This document shows, piece by piece, positions 36,911 through 45,304 of a stretch of 64,000 nucleotides of DNA. The notes below the pieces were generated by a model. The model was not told the DNA's origin and searched no databases. It saw nothing but the letters and a program-made list of their open reading frames with translations. Location: the NCBI RefSeq assembly GCF_004135345.1, contig NZ_CP035495.1, positions 3,410,001-3,474,000 on the forward strand. Direction: 5' to 3'. How positions within the stretch are numbered: position 1 is the stretch's first letter; each line of letters opens with the position of its first letter. Origin of the DNA: Xylanimonas allomyrinae (GTDB lineage Bacteria > Actinomycetota > Actinomycetes > Actinomycetales > Cellulomonadaceae). A program made the position numbers and the translations under genes.

Positions 36911-37431
36911 CCACGACGAGCGAGCGGTTGCGCCGGGTGTTCCGCATGAGCGGCTACACGGCGGCGGCCTCGGTGGCGGTCTGCCTGGTCGCTGCCGGCG
37001 TCGTGCTCACACGCGGCGACGTCGTTCCAGCGCCGACGGCGTCGGCATGGGTCGGCGCCGGTCAGGCGGTCCACGTGGCCCTCGGTTCGCGAGGGCCCGT
37101 CTGGGGCGTGGGCGCGCGGCTCGATCCCGAGGCCGTGCGCTGCGAGTGGACGTCGCGGCACGGCGAGTCGGGCACGCTCGACATGGGCGCTGCTGGGGCG
37201 CGCACGTCGGAGGGCACGTCGGAGGGGACGGCCGTGCTGCTCGGGGACGCCGAGGGCACCGAGGCGCACACCGTCGTCTGCTCGGGCGGGGGGCTCGAGC
37301 GGTTCGCGGTGGCTGCGCCGACGACCGCGCCGCCGGCGGCCGCGCTCGGCGTCGGGTTCATCGCGTTCGCGGTCGTGGCTGCGGTCTGGGCCGTGGTGTC
37401 GTTGCGTTCCACGCGGCGGAGGTCGTCGTGA
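36907..37431 (+). CDS. Membrane protein with external domain, unknown function
   Basis: A 174-residue protein with two membrane helices (about residues 17-33 and 145-166) flanking an extracytoplasmic domain with two cysteines (near residues 79 and 127) that could pair. A GTSEGTSEGTA repeat lies in the middle. The family was not recognised. The GTG start overlaps the previous lipoprotein stop and its end overlaps the next GTG, which suggests a three-gene envelope set with 36360 and 37428. Confidence 0.65.
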   Translation: MTTTSERLRRVFRMSGYTAAASVAVCLVAAGVVLTRGDVVPAPTASAWVGAGQAVHVALGSRGPVWGVGARLDPEAVRCEWTSRHGESGTLDMGAAGARTSEGTSEGTAVLLGDAEGTEAHTVVCSGGGLERFAVAAPTTAPPAAALGVGFIAFAVVAAVWAVVSLRSTRRRSS

Positions 37432-37802
37432 CCGTGCGACAGGTCGTGCGCTCGGCGGGCGTCGTCCTCGCCTATGCCGCGATGGGCCTGGCCTGCCTGG
37501 TGCTGGTCGGCGTCCTCGCGGACCGGGGTGCGGCGTTGACCGCCCTGCTGGCCGCGCGCGCCGTGCTGGTGACGGCCGGTCTCGTGGCGATCGGCGTGGT
37601 GACCGCACGGGGCCGTGGCACGGGAGCGCACACGCTGCTCGCGGTGCTGGGGTATGCCGCCTGCCCCGCGGCGTGGGTCGGGCGGGCGTTCCTGTCCCAG
37701 CTGTGGTTCGCGCCGGGGCCGGCGACCGTCGCGCTCGACGCCGTCGCGTGGCTCGCCGTCGTGCTGGCCGCGAGGGTCGTCGTCACGCGCACGCGTGCGT
37801 GA
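37428..37802 (+). CDS. Small four-helix membrane protein
   Basis: A 124-residue, strongly hydrophobic protein with four predicted membrane helices (about 10-28, 35-55, 65-83, 98-118). No family was recognised. The GTG start overlaps the upstream gene (GTGA). It ends the tad-linked operon; a 137-bp gap follows before the ferredoxin reductase gene. Confidence 0.6.
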   Translation: MTVRQVVRSAGVVLAYAAMGLACLVLVGVLADRGAALTALLAARAVLVTAGLVAIGVVTARGRGTGAHTLLAVLGYAACPAAWVGRAFLSQLWFAPGPATVALDAVAWLAVVLAARVVVTRTRA

Positions 37803-37939
37803 GCGCGCCGGGTTGTCGTCGGCCCGCACCGGGCGGCGGGAAGCGCGTCGGTGGAGGTTTCGTCCAGGTTCTGGACCGACCGGCGGATGCCAAGGCGGGC
37901 TGCTGCGAGCCTGGCCGTAGACTCGGAGGTTGAGAACTC

Positions 37940-39406
37940 GTGGCGCGCCGCAACCCCTGGTTCGCGCCGATCCCCGACCGGAAGGCTCCTTCCGCTGTGA
38001 CCAGCATCCGTCCTCTGCGCGTCGCGATCGTCGGTGCCGGCCCCGCCGGCATCTACGCGGCGGACATCCTGTCGAAGACCGACCTGGACGTCTCGATCGA
38101 CCTGTTCGAGCGCCTTCCCGCACCCTTCGGCCTGGTCCGCTACGGCGTCGCACCTGACCACCCGCGCATCAAGCAGATCATCGTGGCGCTGCACAAGGTG
38201 CTCTCGCGCGGGGACGTGCGCCTGATCGCCAACGTCGACTACGGCGTCGACGTCAAGCTGGAGGACCTGCGCCAGTTCTACGACGCCGTCATCTTCTCGA
38301 CCGGCTCCATCAAGGACGCCCCGCTGCCGCTGCCCGGCGTGGACCTGCCCGGCTCGTTCGGCGCGGCCGACTTCGTCTCCTGGTACGACGGCCACCCCGA
38401 CGTGCCGCGCACGTGGCCGCTCGAGGCCCGGACGGTCGCGGTGCTGGGCGCCGGCAACGTCGCGCTCGACGTCGCCCGCATCCTGGCCAAGCACGCCGAC
38501 GACCTGCTGCCCACCGACATCCCGGCCAACGTGTACGAGGGCCTCAAGGCGTCGCCGGTCACCGACGTCCACGTCTTCGCGCGCCGCGGCCCGGCGCAGG
38601 TCAAGTTCTCGCCGCTGGAGCTGCGCGAGCTGGGCCACGTGCCCGACGTCGACATCGTCGTGTACCCCGAGGACTACGACTTCGACGAGGGGTCGATGGC
38701 GGCCATCGAGTCGTCCAACCAGACCAAGCAGGTCGTCAAGACCCTCACGGACTGGACGCTGACGGACCCGTCGGCCCAGACGGCGAGCCGCCGCATCCAC
38801 CTGCACTTCCTGCACCAGCCCGACGCCATCCTCGGCGACGGCAAGGTCGAGGCCCTGCGCACCGAGCGCACCGCCCTCCAGGGCGACGGCACCGTGCGCG
38901 GGACGGGGGAGACGCACGAGTGGCCCGTCGAGGCCGTCTACCGCGCCGTCGGCTACTTCGGTTCGCCCCTGCCCGGGATCCCGTTCGACCAGGACCGTGG
39001 CGTGATCTCCAACCGTGAGGGGCGCGTCGTCGACCTGAGCGGAGCCCACCTGCCCGGCGTGTACACGACAGGCTGGATCAAGCGCGGCCCCGTGGGCCTC
39101 ATCGGCCACACCAAGTCCGACGCGTCCGAGACCATCCGCCACCTCGTCGAGGACGTCACCGGCGTCGGCGAGGGCGGCAACCCCGCCGACGGCGACGCCG
39201 CGGGCGGGCGGACCGCGCCGCACGGCGAACCGCGGGCCGTGCTCGACTTCCTGGCCGAGCGCGGCGTCGAGTACGTCGAGTGGCACGAGTTCGAGGTGCT
39301 CGACGAGCACGAGAAGGCGCTCGGCGTGCCGCAGGGTCGCGAGCGGATCAAGGTCGTGCCGCGCGAGGAGATGATCGCGGTCGCCAAGGGGCGCACCCTG
39401 GCCTGA
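37940..39406 (+). CDS. fprA: NADPH:ferredoxin reductase, FprA type
   Basis: FAD flavoprotein that exchanges electrons between NADPH and ferredoxin, 488 residues. Visible are the FAD fingerprint VGAGPAGIYAAD near residue 33, the FGLVRYGVAPDHP segment, and the NADP fold VLGAGNVALDVARIL near residue 168. A C-terminal FAD-contacting region GWIKRGPVGLIGHTKSDA follows. It belongs to the adrenodoxin-reductase-like family of actinobacteria. The GTG at 37940 has GGAGG about ten bases upstream. A GTG at 37997, just before the FAD fold, is an alternative start. It stands alone in the window. It could in principle reduce or accept ferredoxin from the oxidoreductase at 60190. Confidence 0.92.
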   Translation: MARRNPWFAPIPDRKAPSAVTSIRPLRVAIVGAGPAGIYAADILSKTDLDVSIDLFERLPAPFGLVRYGVAPDHPRIKQIIVALHKVLSRGDVRLIANVDYGVDVKLEDLRQFYDAVIFSTGSIKDAPLPLPGVDLPGSFGAADFVSWYDGHPDVPRTWPLEARTVAVLGAGNVALDVARILAKHADDLLPTDIPANVYEGLKASPVTDVHVFARRGPAQVKFSPLELRELGHVPDVDIVVYPEDYDFDEGSMAAIESSNQTKQVVKTLTDWTLTDPSAQTASRRIHLHFLHQPDAILGDGKVEALRTERTALQGDGTVRGTGETHEWPVEAVYRAVGYFGSPLPGIPFDQDRGVISNREGRVVDLSGAHLPGVYTTGWIKRGPVGLIGHTKSDASETIRHLVEDVTGVGEGGNPADGDAAGGRTAPHGEPRAVLDFLAERGVEYVEWHEFEVLDEHEKALGVPQGRERIKVVPREEMIAVAKGRTLA

Positions 39407-39589
39407 ACCCGGCACACGGCGGTCGCCCCGCGAGCCCGTCTCCCGCCGGCGTCCGCGCCCTCCGTGCGCGGCCAACGGCGCGTGCGGCTCGCGCCGGGCG
39501 CCGCCACCGCGGGAACCGACGCCGCCCCCGCCGCGTTCTCCCCGGCAGGGGCACGCACGCGCCACGCACGCCCCGGGGAGGATGAGAAC

Positions 39590-40483
39590 ATGCGCCAGCG
39601 CAACCACTTCAACGGCGTCAAGACGGCCGCCCTGTTCGGCGTCATGTGGGCCGTCGTGCTCGGGGTCGGCTGGCTCGCGGGGGGCGGCACGGGCCGCTTC
39701 CTGTGGCTGTTCACGCTCGTCGGCCTGGTCATGACGTTCGTCGGCTACTGGAACTCCGACAAGATCGCCATCCGCGCGATGCACGCCTACCCGGTCACCG
39801 AGCTCGAGGCACCGGAGATGCACCGCATCGTGCGCGAGCTGTCGACGGCGGCCCGCCAGCCGATGCCCCGCCTGTACATCTCGCCCACGCGCGCCCCGAA
39901 CGCGTTCGCGACGGGCCGCAACCCCAAGAACGCGGCCGTCTGCTGCACCGAGGGCATCCTGCAGCTCCTCGACGAGCGCGAGCTGCGCGGCGTGCTCGGC
40001 CACGAGCTCATGCACGTGTACAACCGCGACATCCTCACGGCGTCGGTCGCCTCGGCGCTCGCGGGCGTCATCACCTCGCTCGCGCAGTTCCTGCTGTTCT
40101 TCGGCGGCGGCAACCGCCGCGAGGGCGGCAACCCGCTCGCGGCGCTCGCGATGGTCATCCTCGCCCCGATCGCGGCGACGCTCATCCAGCTCGCGATCTC
40201 CCGCACGCGCGAGTACGACGCCGACGAGGACGGCGCGAAGCTCACGGGTGACCCCTTGGCGCTGGCGAGCGCGCTGCGCAAGCTCGACCAGGGCACGGCG
40301 GCCGCGCCGCTGCCGCAGACCCGCGAGCTGGAGAACGTCAGCCACCTCATGCTGGCCAACCCGTTCCGCGGGGCGGGCCTGGCGAAGCTCTTCTCGACGC
40401 ACCCGCCGATGGCCGAGCGCATCCGGCGCCTGGAGGCGATGGGAGGTCAGGGCTTCGGGCCGGGCGGCATCACGCGCTACTGA
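39590..40483 (+). CDS. htpX: Membrane zinc metalloprotease HtpX (M48)
   Basis: A 297-residue protease that degrades damaged membrane proteins. The N-terminus carries two helices (about 10-50). The zinc-binding motif HELMH lies near residue 140, and the third ligand Glu is in [10 protein letters not shown] near residue 207. Two helices lie between them (with a [12 protein letters not shown] loop). The ATG has GGGGAGGATG six to ten bases upstream. The end overlaps the convergent regulator gene by seven bases. Confidence 0.95.
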   Translation: MRQRNHFNGVKTAALFGVMWAVVLGVGWLAGGGTGRFLWLFTLVGLVMTFVGYWNSDKIAIRAMHAYPVTELEAPEMHRIVRELSTAARQPMPRLYISPTRAPNAFATGRNPKNAAVCCTEGILQLLDERELRGVLGHELMHVYNRDILTASVASALAGVITSLAQFLLFFGGGNRREGGNPLAALAMVILAPIAATLIQLAISRTREYDADEDGAKLTGDPLALASALRKLDQGTAAAPLPQTRELENVSHLMLANPFRGAGLAKLFSTHPPMAERIRRLEAMGGQGFGPGGITRY

Positions 40484-41547
40484 ACGCCTGCGCGCGGGTC
40501 GCGCCCGGGACGCGGGACCCCGTTGTGCGGGCTGCCGTTGTACGCCGTTCCGTCGTACGGCTCCCCTGGGTACGGCTCCCCGTTGTGCGGTGCGCCGGAC
40601 CGGAGCCGTCCGAGGATCAGTTCCGCCGTCGCCTCGTCGGTGACGAGGCCTCGCAGAAGGTTCCCGCGGGCGGCACCGAGAATCGCGTCGACCTTGTGCG
40701 CGCCGTTGGCGACGCCGATCACCAGCGGGATGCGGCCGAGCTCCTCGGGGGTCAGCGCGAGCATGCGGGCGCACAGCGGTGTGACGATGTGCCGGCCCTG
40801 GGCGTCGTAGTGGTGGTCCAGGATGTGGCCGACGGCCTTCCCCCGGGTGATGGCCGCCGCGACCTCGGGGGTGCGGTGGCCGGCGAGCTCGGGGTGACCG
40901 GCGGTGACGCCACCCACTCCGACGATGGCGACGTCGGCCCGTGCGGCGAGCGCCATCGTCGTGGCGACGCTCTGCTCGCGCCGCAGCTGCAGGGCGGTCT
41001 GCGCGTCGTCCGCGAAGAGCGGGAAGGGGGCACGCGCGCAGGTGGCGCTGAGCCTCCGGGCGATCTGGTGGCACAGCGCGGGAGAGTCGCGGTCCCGCGC
41101 CGACCCCGGCTCGCGAGGCGACCCGAGGAGCTGCACGACGGTGGTGTGCGGCCGGGGGACGGCGGGCAGGCTGCGCGCCGTCGCCGCGACGGCTCGTCCG
41201 TTGCCCACGCCGATGACCTGGCCGTCCGCCGCCACCTCGGTCAGGAGGTCTGCCGCCGTGCGGCCCAGGGCGTCGATCGTGCAGGGTCCGCGCGTCTCCG
41301 CGACGCGCACGAGCGTGAGCGCGAGCCCCTCCTTGAGCCTCTGCTCGATCTCGAGAACGTGCTCCAGCGGGTGGGTGATCGTCACGCGCACGATGCCGGC
41401 CCGCTTGGCGCGGGTGAGCAATCGAGAGACGGTGGCGCGCGAATAGCCGATGGTGCGCGCTATCTCTGCCTGAGTCTGATGCTCCGAGAAGTAGAGCCGC
41501 GCGACGTGGAGTTGAACCTCGATGTCGTCGCGCTCGCATTGTCTCAC
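40477..41547 (-). CDS. SorC/DeoR-family sugar-responsive transcriptional regulator
   Basis: A 356-residue regulator. The N-terminal helix-turn-helix ([21 protein letters not shown], about residues 24-44) is followed by the SorC sugar-binding domain (about 65-320), which uses a phosphosugar as effector ([38 protein letters not shown]). The last 35 residues are a low-complexity tail of Pro/Gly/Tyr/Asn repeats unlike the family. The GTG at 41547 is the start used; the helix-turn-helix begins soon after. It probably controls the divergent aldolase gene through the TGAAC-type repeats in the gap between them. Confidence 0.88.
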   Translation of the reverse strand: MRQCERDDIEVQLHVARLYFSEHQTQAEIARTIGYSRATVSRLLTRAKRAGIVRVTITHPLEHVLEIEQRLKEGLALTLVRVAETRGPCTIDALGRTAADLLTEVAADGQVIGVGNGRAVAATARSLPAVPRPHTTVVQLLGSPREPGSARDRDSPALCHQIARRLSATCARAPFPLFADDAQTALQLRREQSVATTMALAARADVAIVGVGGVTAGHPELAGHRTPEVAAAITRGKAVGHILDHHYDAQGRHIVTPLCARMLALTPEELGRIPLVIGVANGAHKVDAILGAARGNLLRGLVTDEATAELILGRLRSGAPHNGEPYPGEPYDGTAYNGSPHNGVPRPGRDPRAGVQ

Positions 41548-41610
41548 GCGGTCAGGGTACTCATCCCTCGCGCGGACTCGCGCCGGAAATCGTTGCGCGC
41601 GGCGCCCCGG

Positions 41611-41628
41611 TGAACGGATGTGCGTTCA
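41611..41628. promoter_or_regulatory. Operator-like inverted repeat 1 (TGAACG-N6-CGTTCA)
   Basis: A perfect 6-bp inverted repeat with spacer GATGTG, 64 bp upstream of the SorC gene start. An imperfect copy with the same layout lies exactly 105 bp further on. A likely binding site for the adjacent SorC-type regulator; this is inferred from position and symmetry. Confidence 0.5.
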
Positions 41629-41715
41629 TTTCGTGCAAATCGCCCGGCGTGAAGTCCGAATGGGGCCGTAGCCGCAGGTGAAGTGACCGCCCGCCAGGCG
41701 GCCGGGCGCATGGCG

Positions 41716-41733
41716 TGAACAGATGCGCGGTCA
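41716..41733. promoter_or_regulatory. Operator-like inverted repeat 2 (TGAACA-N6-CGGTCA)
   Basis: Same 6-6-6 layout as repeat 1, with the near-identical spacer GATGCG and two mismatched arm positions. It ends five bases before the -35-like box of the forward promoter at 41739, so a bound regulator would contact or block RNA polymerase. It could work with repeat 1 by DNA looping (105 bp, about ten helical turns). Confidence 0.45.
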
Positions 41734-41738
41734 TTCGG

Positions 41739-41767
41739 TTGTCCGACCGGGGTGGCCTCGGTACTTT
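41739..41767 (+). promoter_or_regulatory. Promoter-like sequence reading towards the aldolase gene
   Basis: TTGTCC (41739-41744) and TACTTT (41762-41767) are spaced by 17 bp. Each matches four of six consensus bases. It would start a leader of roughly 465 bases before the aldolase ATG. The stretch 41775-42240 holds no gene that I can support, and I see no riboswitch. Confidence 0.4.
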
Positions 41768-42240
41768 CAGCGAAGCCGCCAGCGGAACGGACCTCCAGTG
41801 TTCGAGCCGTGCGCCCGGCCCGAATGCCACATGATGGAGTGCCGCCATGCGTGAAGGGTGCGTGAGGCGCGAGCCGGTCTGGTTCGCCGGGGCGGAAAGT
41901 CGCAGGTCAGGTCGGGTTCCTGCGGCGAACGGCCGGAATGGTCGCCGCCCGGGGGTGGTCCGGTGGCAGAAGACGGTCGAGACGAGCGCGAATACCGGGA
42001 CGGTGGCCGTGGCCGGCCGATTCTCGCCGTCGTCGCGAGGGCGAGGAGTTCAGGGCCTTGCAGCCGCGGTCGCCAATGGCGCGCGCGAAGGCCGCCCCGG
42101 GCGAGGACGACAGCCGACAGGCATCCGCGGGGTTCGGTCGGTTCATTCCTGTGGCGCGCCCCCATGATTTCCGAGCCTTGTCGAGCGAATGCCGATGAAT
42201 GACGCACCCCAGCCCGACGTTCCCCGTGAGTGAGGTAGCC

Positions 42241-42909
42241 ATGCTCGAGAGCCTGAAGAAGGACGTGGTCCACATCGCCCATCGTGCGCAGCGCGAGGGT
42301 CTGTGCAAGCACCGGTCCGGGAGCTTCAGTGCCCGCGACGCGACGACGGGGATGATCGCGGTCACGCCCGCGGGCATCGAGCAGGACGAGATGGGCCCGC
42401 GGGACGTCGTGGTGATGGACCTCGACGCGCGTGTCGTCGAGAGCCCGTGGGGGCTGCGCCCGGCGGCCGAGGTCCTCATGCACCTGGCCATCTACGAGGC
42501 GCGGCCCGACGTCCGCGCGATCGCCCACACCCGGTCGGCGTACGCGACGGCGTTCTCCGTCCTCGGCCGTCCCCTGCCCGCCGTCGTCTTCGAGGCGGCC
42601 GCTCTCGGCCTCACCAAGGCGCGCGTCCCGGTGGCCCCGTACGAGCGTCCGGGCACGCCGGCCCTCGCCAACGCCGTGCTGCCGGCCGTCCTGGAGGCCG
42701 ACGTGCTGCTGCTGGCCCGGCACGGAGTGGTGGCGGTCGACCACGGGAGCATCGACGAGGCCTTCCTGAAGGCGGCCTACGTCGAGGAGCTGGCGGAGCT
42801 CTACCACCACGCGCTGCTGGCCAACGGGGGGCGTGAGCCGGAGTCGTTCGACCAGGACGAGCTCAGCCGGTGGGAGTACCCCCGAGAGGTGTCGTTCCCC
42901 GGGGAGTGA
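42241..42909 (+). CDS. Class II aldolase/adducin-family protein
   Basis: A 222-residue zinc-dependent aldolase or epimerase of the fuculose/ribulose-phosphate type. The family signs are SGSFSARD near residue 28, the zinc histidine in AIAHTRSAYATAF near residue 93 and the later LLLARHGVVAV. The usual metal-binding HxH is reduced to a single His before TRS, so the activity needs care. The ATG at 42241, with GTGAGG upstream, is preferred over an in-frame ATG at 42199. The facing SorC-type regulator suggests a sugar phosphate substrate. No kinase, isomerase or transporter partner lies nearby. Confidence 0.85.
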   Translation: MLESLKKDVVHIAHRAQREGLCKHRSGSFSARDATTGMIAVTPAGIEQDEMGPRDVVVMDLDARVVESPWGLRPAAEVLMHLAIYEARPDVRAIAHTRSAYATAFSVLGRPLPAVVFEAAALGLTKARVPVAPYERPGTPALANAVLPAVLEADVLLLARHGVVAVDHGSIDEAFLKAAYVEELAELYHHALLANGGREPESFDQDELSRWEYPREVSFPGE

Positions 42910-42954
42910 CCGCGCGGCAACCCGCGACCGACGTCGGCCTCGCCGGTAGCCCGC

Positions 42955-43872
42955 TCAGCCCGCGTCCGTGCGCGGGTGCCCGAGGGCCGCGTCCATCGCG
43001 GCCTCGAGCGCCACCGCGACGCCGTCGTCGTCGTTGGAGCCGACGACGGCGTCGGCGGCAGCGAGCACCTGCGGGTGCGCGTTGGCCACCGCGTGGCCGC
43101 GGCCGGCCCACCGCAGCATCGGCAGGTCGTTGGGCATGTCGCCGAACGCCCAGACGTCGGCGGCGTCGATGCCCAGCCCCGCGCACCACCGCGCGAGCGC
43201 GGCGTCCTTGGTGACGTCGGGGGCGAGCAGCTCGGCGAGCCCGCCGGCACCCGAGTAGGCCAGGTGCGCGCGTGCGCCGACGGCGTCGCGCACGCGCGCG
43301 AAGAACGCCTCCTGCGCGGCGGTGGCCGTCACGGGCGCCGTGGCGGGCGTGCTCCACGGCTTGCCGGCACCGGGGCCGTCGTCGGCCTCCGCCGGGGCCT
43401 GGCGGGGCGTGTCCAGCGCGAGGATCTTGCCCACCGGCGCGGCGCCACGGCCGAGCGCGCTCTCGACGGCGGGGGTGACCCACGCGGGGTCGAGGGACTC
43501 GCCCGAGCGGAACGCGGCGTCGTACACGGGCCCGTCGACGCGCTCGAACGCGAGCGCGACGCCCGGCAGCGCGGCGCGCAGGTCGGCGACGACGGCGCGG
43601 GCGTCGTCGTCGCCGAAGCCGCGCACGTCGAGCGCCGCGCCGGACGCGAGGTCCCACACGGCGGCACCGCCGAGGCACACCACGCGCCCGTGCCCGCCGA
43701 CGACGTCGGCCAGGTGGCCGAGCCAGCGCGGCGGGCGCGCGGTGACGAACACCACCTCGACCCCGGCGCGCTCGGCGGCGCCCAGTGCGCGGCGCGTGCG
43801 TGCGGAGATCGTGCCGTCGCCGCGCAGCAGCGTGCCGTCGAGGTCGGTCGCGACGAGGCGGGGGAGGTTCAC
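42955..43872 (-). CDS. HAD-family hydrolase (Cof type)
   Basis: A 305-residue phosphatase-like protein. Motif [12 protein letters not shown] near residue 9 holds the nucleophile and acid aspartates. Motif II is in [10 protein letters not shown], motif III Lys in [10 protein letters not shown], and motif IV in [11 protein letters not shown] with the metal-binding Asp pair. The C2-type cap lies between motifs II and III and has an unusual Pro/Ala-rich loop. Such enzymes dephosphorylate sugar phosphates or flavin precursors. The GTG start overlaps the stop of the yajQ gene, so the two are co-transcribed. Confidence 0.9.
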   Translation of the reverse strand: MNLPRLVATDLDGTLLRGDGTISARTRRALGAAERAGVEVVFVTARPPRWLGHLADVVGGHGRVVCLGGAAVWDLASGAALDVRGFGDDDARAVVADLRAALPGVALAFERVDGPVYDAAFRSGESLDPAWVTPAVESALGRGAAPVGKILALDTPRQAPAEADDGPGAGKPWSTPATAPVTATAAQEAFFARVRDAVGARAHLAYSGAGGLAELLAPDVTKDAALARWCAGLGIDAADVWAFGDMPNDLPMLRWAGRGHAVANAHPQVLAAADAVVGSNDDDGVAVALEAAMDAALGHPRTDAG

Positions 43873-44363
43873 CGGTAGTTGGTGAACTGGAGCGCGACGT
43901 CGAGGTCTGCGCCCTTGAGCAGCGTGATCACGGTCTGCAGGTCGTCGCGCGACTTGCTCGTGACGCGCACCTCGTCGCCCGTGATCTGCGTCTTGACGCC
44001 CTTGGGGCCCTCGTCGCGGATGGTCTTGGTGATCTTCTTCGCGGCCTCGCCGCTGAGACCCTCCTTGATCGAGGCGGCCAGGCGGTACTCCTTGCCCGAC
44101 GGCTTGGGCTCCTTGTCGCCCGTGTCGAGGGCCTTGAGGGAGATGCCGCGCTTGACGAGCTTGGTCTCGAACACGTCGAGGATCGCCAGCACGCGCTCGG
44201 CCGAGTTGGCGACCATCAGGATCGACTCGCCGCTCCAGGCGATCGAGGCGCCGACGTTCTTGAAGTCGTAGCGCTGCGCGATCTCCTTGCCGGCCTGGTT
44301 GAGGGCGTTGTCGACCTCCTGGCGGTCGACCTTGGAGACGATGTCGAACGACGAGTCGGCCAC
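43869..44363 (-). CDS. YajQ-family nucleotide-binding protein
   Basis: A 164-residue UPF0234 protein with the conserved start ([20 protein letters not shown]), the middle [14 protein letters not shown] and the end [15 protein letters not shown] ... [10 protein letters not shown]. Members bind nucleotides, including cyclic di-GMP in some Gram-negatives. The role in actinobacteria is not established. The GTG at 44363 has AAGGAG eight bases upstream. A longer frame would include repeat DNA and is rejected. Confidence 0.95.
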   Translation of the reverse strand: MADSSFDIVSKVDRQEVDNALNQAGKEIAQRYDFKNVGASIAWSGESILMVANSAERVLAILDVFETKLVKRGISLKALDTGDKEPKPSGKEYRLAASIKEGLSGEAAKKITKTIRDEGPKGVKTQITGDEVRVTSKSRDDLQTVITLLKGADLDVALQFTNYR

Positions 44364-44386
44364 GGTGATGCTCCTTGGGATCGGGG

Positions 44387-44436
44387 GTGACGGTCGGGGG
44401 GTGACGGTCGGGGTGACAGTTGGCGTGACAGTTGGG
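44387..44436. repeat. Imperfect 12-bp tandem repeat upstream of yajQ
   Basis: Four units of the form GTGACRGTYGGN (one longer by two bases) lie between the divergently read yajQ and tRNA-Tyr genes. They are close to the yajQ 5' end and could sit in its promoter or leader. A regulatory meaning is not shown. Confidence 0.7.
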
Positions 44437-44479
44437 GTTGACGTCCTGACGCTCACCGTAGCCTCGCGCGCGCCGCGAT

Positions 44480-44509
44480 TTCACGGCGAGGCCGAACGGG
44501 CGCTATGGT
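44480..44509 (+). promoter_or_regulatory. Promoter-like sequence for tRNA-Tyr
   Basis: TTCACG (44480-44485) and TATGGT (44504-44509), spacer 18 bp, lie 34 bp before the mature tRNA. TATGGT is a common -10 form in front of actinobacterial tRNA genes. Confidence 0.45.
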
Positions 44510-44543
44510 TGCTCCCGCCCTGCTTCGGTGGGGTACCACACCT

Positions 44544-44625
44544 GGCAGGTTGCCCGAGCGGCCAAAGGGAGCTGACTGTAAATCAGCCGCGTCATGCTAC
44601 GGGGGTTCGAATCCCTCACCTGCCA
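44544..44625 (+). tRNA. tRNA-Tyr (anticodon GTA)
   Basis: An 82-nt cloverleaf with acceptor GGCAGGT/ACCTGCC, the D-arm region, anticodon stem CTGACT-GTA-AATCAG and a long variable arm, as expected for bacterial tRNA-Tyr. The T arm GGGGG-TTCGAAT-CCCTC has normal loop bases. CCA is not fully encoded (the 3' sequence reads ACCC). Confidence 0.97.
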
Positions 44626-44637
44626 CCCTGGACGAGG

Positions 44638-44663
44638 GGCCCGGCCGATCGGCCGGGCCTTTC
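44638..44663 (+). terminator. Rho-independent terminator after tRNA-Tyr
   Basis: GGCCCGGCC (44638-44646) pairs with GGCCGGGCC (44651-44659) around a GATC loop and is followed by TTTC. The stem can be extended outward by wobble pairs and ACGA/TCGT. It lies 12 bp after the tRNA. Confidence 0.8.
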
Positions 44664-44743
44664 GTCGTGGGGGTCCCTGCCGGCACGCCGGAGGGCGCGA
44701 GGGAGGCCCTCGTCACACGCGCGATGCGTGCGATGGAGCCGAT

Positions 44744-44772
44744 TTCGCAGCCTGCCGGATGCCGTGTAGAGT
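44744..44772 (+). promoter_or_regulatory. Promoter-like sequence for tRNA-Thr
   Basis: TTCGCA (44744-44749) and TAGAGT (44767-44772) with a 17-bp spacer end ten bases before the mature tRNA-Thr. Each box matches four of six consensus bases. Confidence 0.5.
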
Positions 44773-44782
44773 CTTCCCCGCT

Positions 44783-44855
44783 GCCCCGATAGCTCAGTCG
44801 GCAGAGCGTCTCCATGGTAAGGAGAAGGTCAAGGGTTCGATTCCCTTTCGGGGCT
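44783..44855 (+). tRNA. tRNA-Thr (anticodon GGT)
   Basis: A 73-nt cloverleaf. Acceptor GCCCCGA pairs with TCGGGGC, the D-arm reads AGCTCAGTCGGCAGAGC, the anticodon stem is TCTCC/GGAGA around loop ATGGTAA (anticodon GGT), and the T arm has TTCGATT. CCA is not encoded. Confidence 0.97.
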
Positions 44856-44919
44856 CTGTGATCTCGGCGCGGGGCCGCCTCCGAACTCGGCAGGTGGCCT
44901 CGCGTTAAGTCACGTTTGT

Positions 44920-44996
44920 GGCGGGGTAGCTCAGCTGGTCAGAGCGCACGACTCATAATCGTGAGGTCGCGGGTTCGAGCCCCGCCCTCGCTACCA
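44920..44996 (+). tRNA. tRNA-Met (anticodon CAT)
   Basis: A 77-nt cloverleaf including encoded CCA. The anticodon stem is CACGA/TCGTG around CTCATAA. The T arm is GCGGG-TTCGAGC-CCCGC. The acceptor GGCGGGG pairs with CCTCGCT, including G-U pairs at positions 1-72 and 5-68. The D stem and loop fit the elongator form rather than the initiator (no GGG/CCC pairs in the anticodon stem). Confidence 0.95.
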
Positions 44997-45006
44997 CTTC
45001 AGACAG

Positions 45007-45022
45007 GGGTCCTCACGGACCC
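45007..45022 (+). terminator. Small hairpin after tRNA-Met
   Basis: GGGTCC (45007-45012) and GGACCC (45017-45022) pair around TCAC, 10 bp after the tRNA. There is no T-tract. It might end the tRNA transcript or lie in the rpmG leader. Confidence 0.3.
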
Positions 45023-45099
45023 GACGGCACGACGGCCGGCGTCGTTGCCGACTCCGATTTGCACGCAGCGCCTACCGGGGGCGCGAGAGGTGAACCACC

Positions 45100-45270
45100 A
45101 TGGCTGCCAAGAGCGCGGACGTCCGCCCCAAGATCACGCTTGCCTGCGTGGACTGCAAGGAGCGGAACTACATCACCAAGAAGAACCGCCGCAACGACCC
45201 GGACCGTCTGGAGCTCGCGAAGTTCTGCCCGCGCTGCGGGAAGCACACCTCGCACCGCGAGACCCGCTGA
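45100..45270 (+). CDS. rpmG: 50S ribosomal protein L33
   Basis: A 56-residue ribosomal protein, which starts [19 protein letters not shown]. Two CxxC pairs (CVDC and CPRC) show that it is the zinc-binding form. The sequence [19 protein letters not shown] is typical. The ATG follows GAGAGGTGAACCACC. It is followed by two MaoC-fold genes, the same rpmG-hadA-hadB order as in mycobacteria. Confidence 0.97.
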   Translation: MAAKSADVRPKITLACVDCKERNYITKKNRRNDPDRLELAKFCPRCGKHTSHRETR

Positions 45271-45304
45271 CGCAGGCGCCTTCGCTTCGCGGCGACAACC
45301 GAGC

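Larger units (their letters stand above)
41548..42240. other. 693-bp gap between the SorC regulator and aldolase genes
   Basis: Both operator-like repeats and one promoter-like pair lie in its first 220 bp. From about 41770 to 42240 the sequence is somewhat less GC-rich in places. It holds open frames on both strands (for example from 41847), but none has a convincing ribosome-binding site, domain or composition. I see no RNA gene or terminator in it. It may hold a decayed gene or a long leader. Confidence 0.5.

Noticed and set aside
41847-42167. A 106-codon open frame upstream of the aldolase gene
   Set aside because: It is Arg/Gly-rich with no domain and a weak ribosome-binding site, and several other frames are equally open. 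Composition fits chance.
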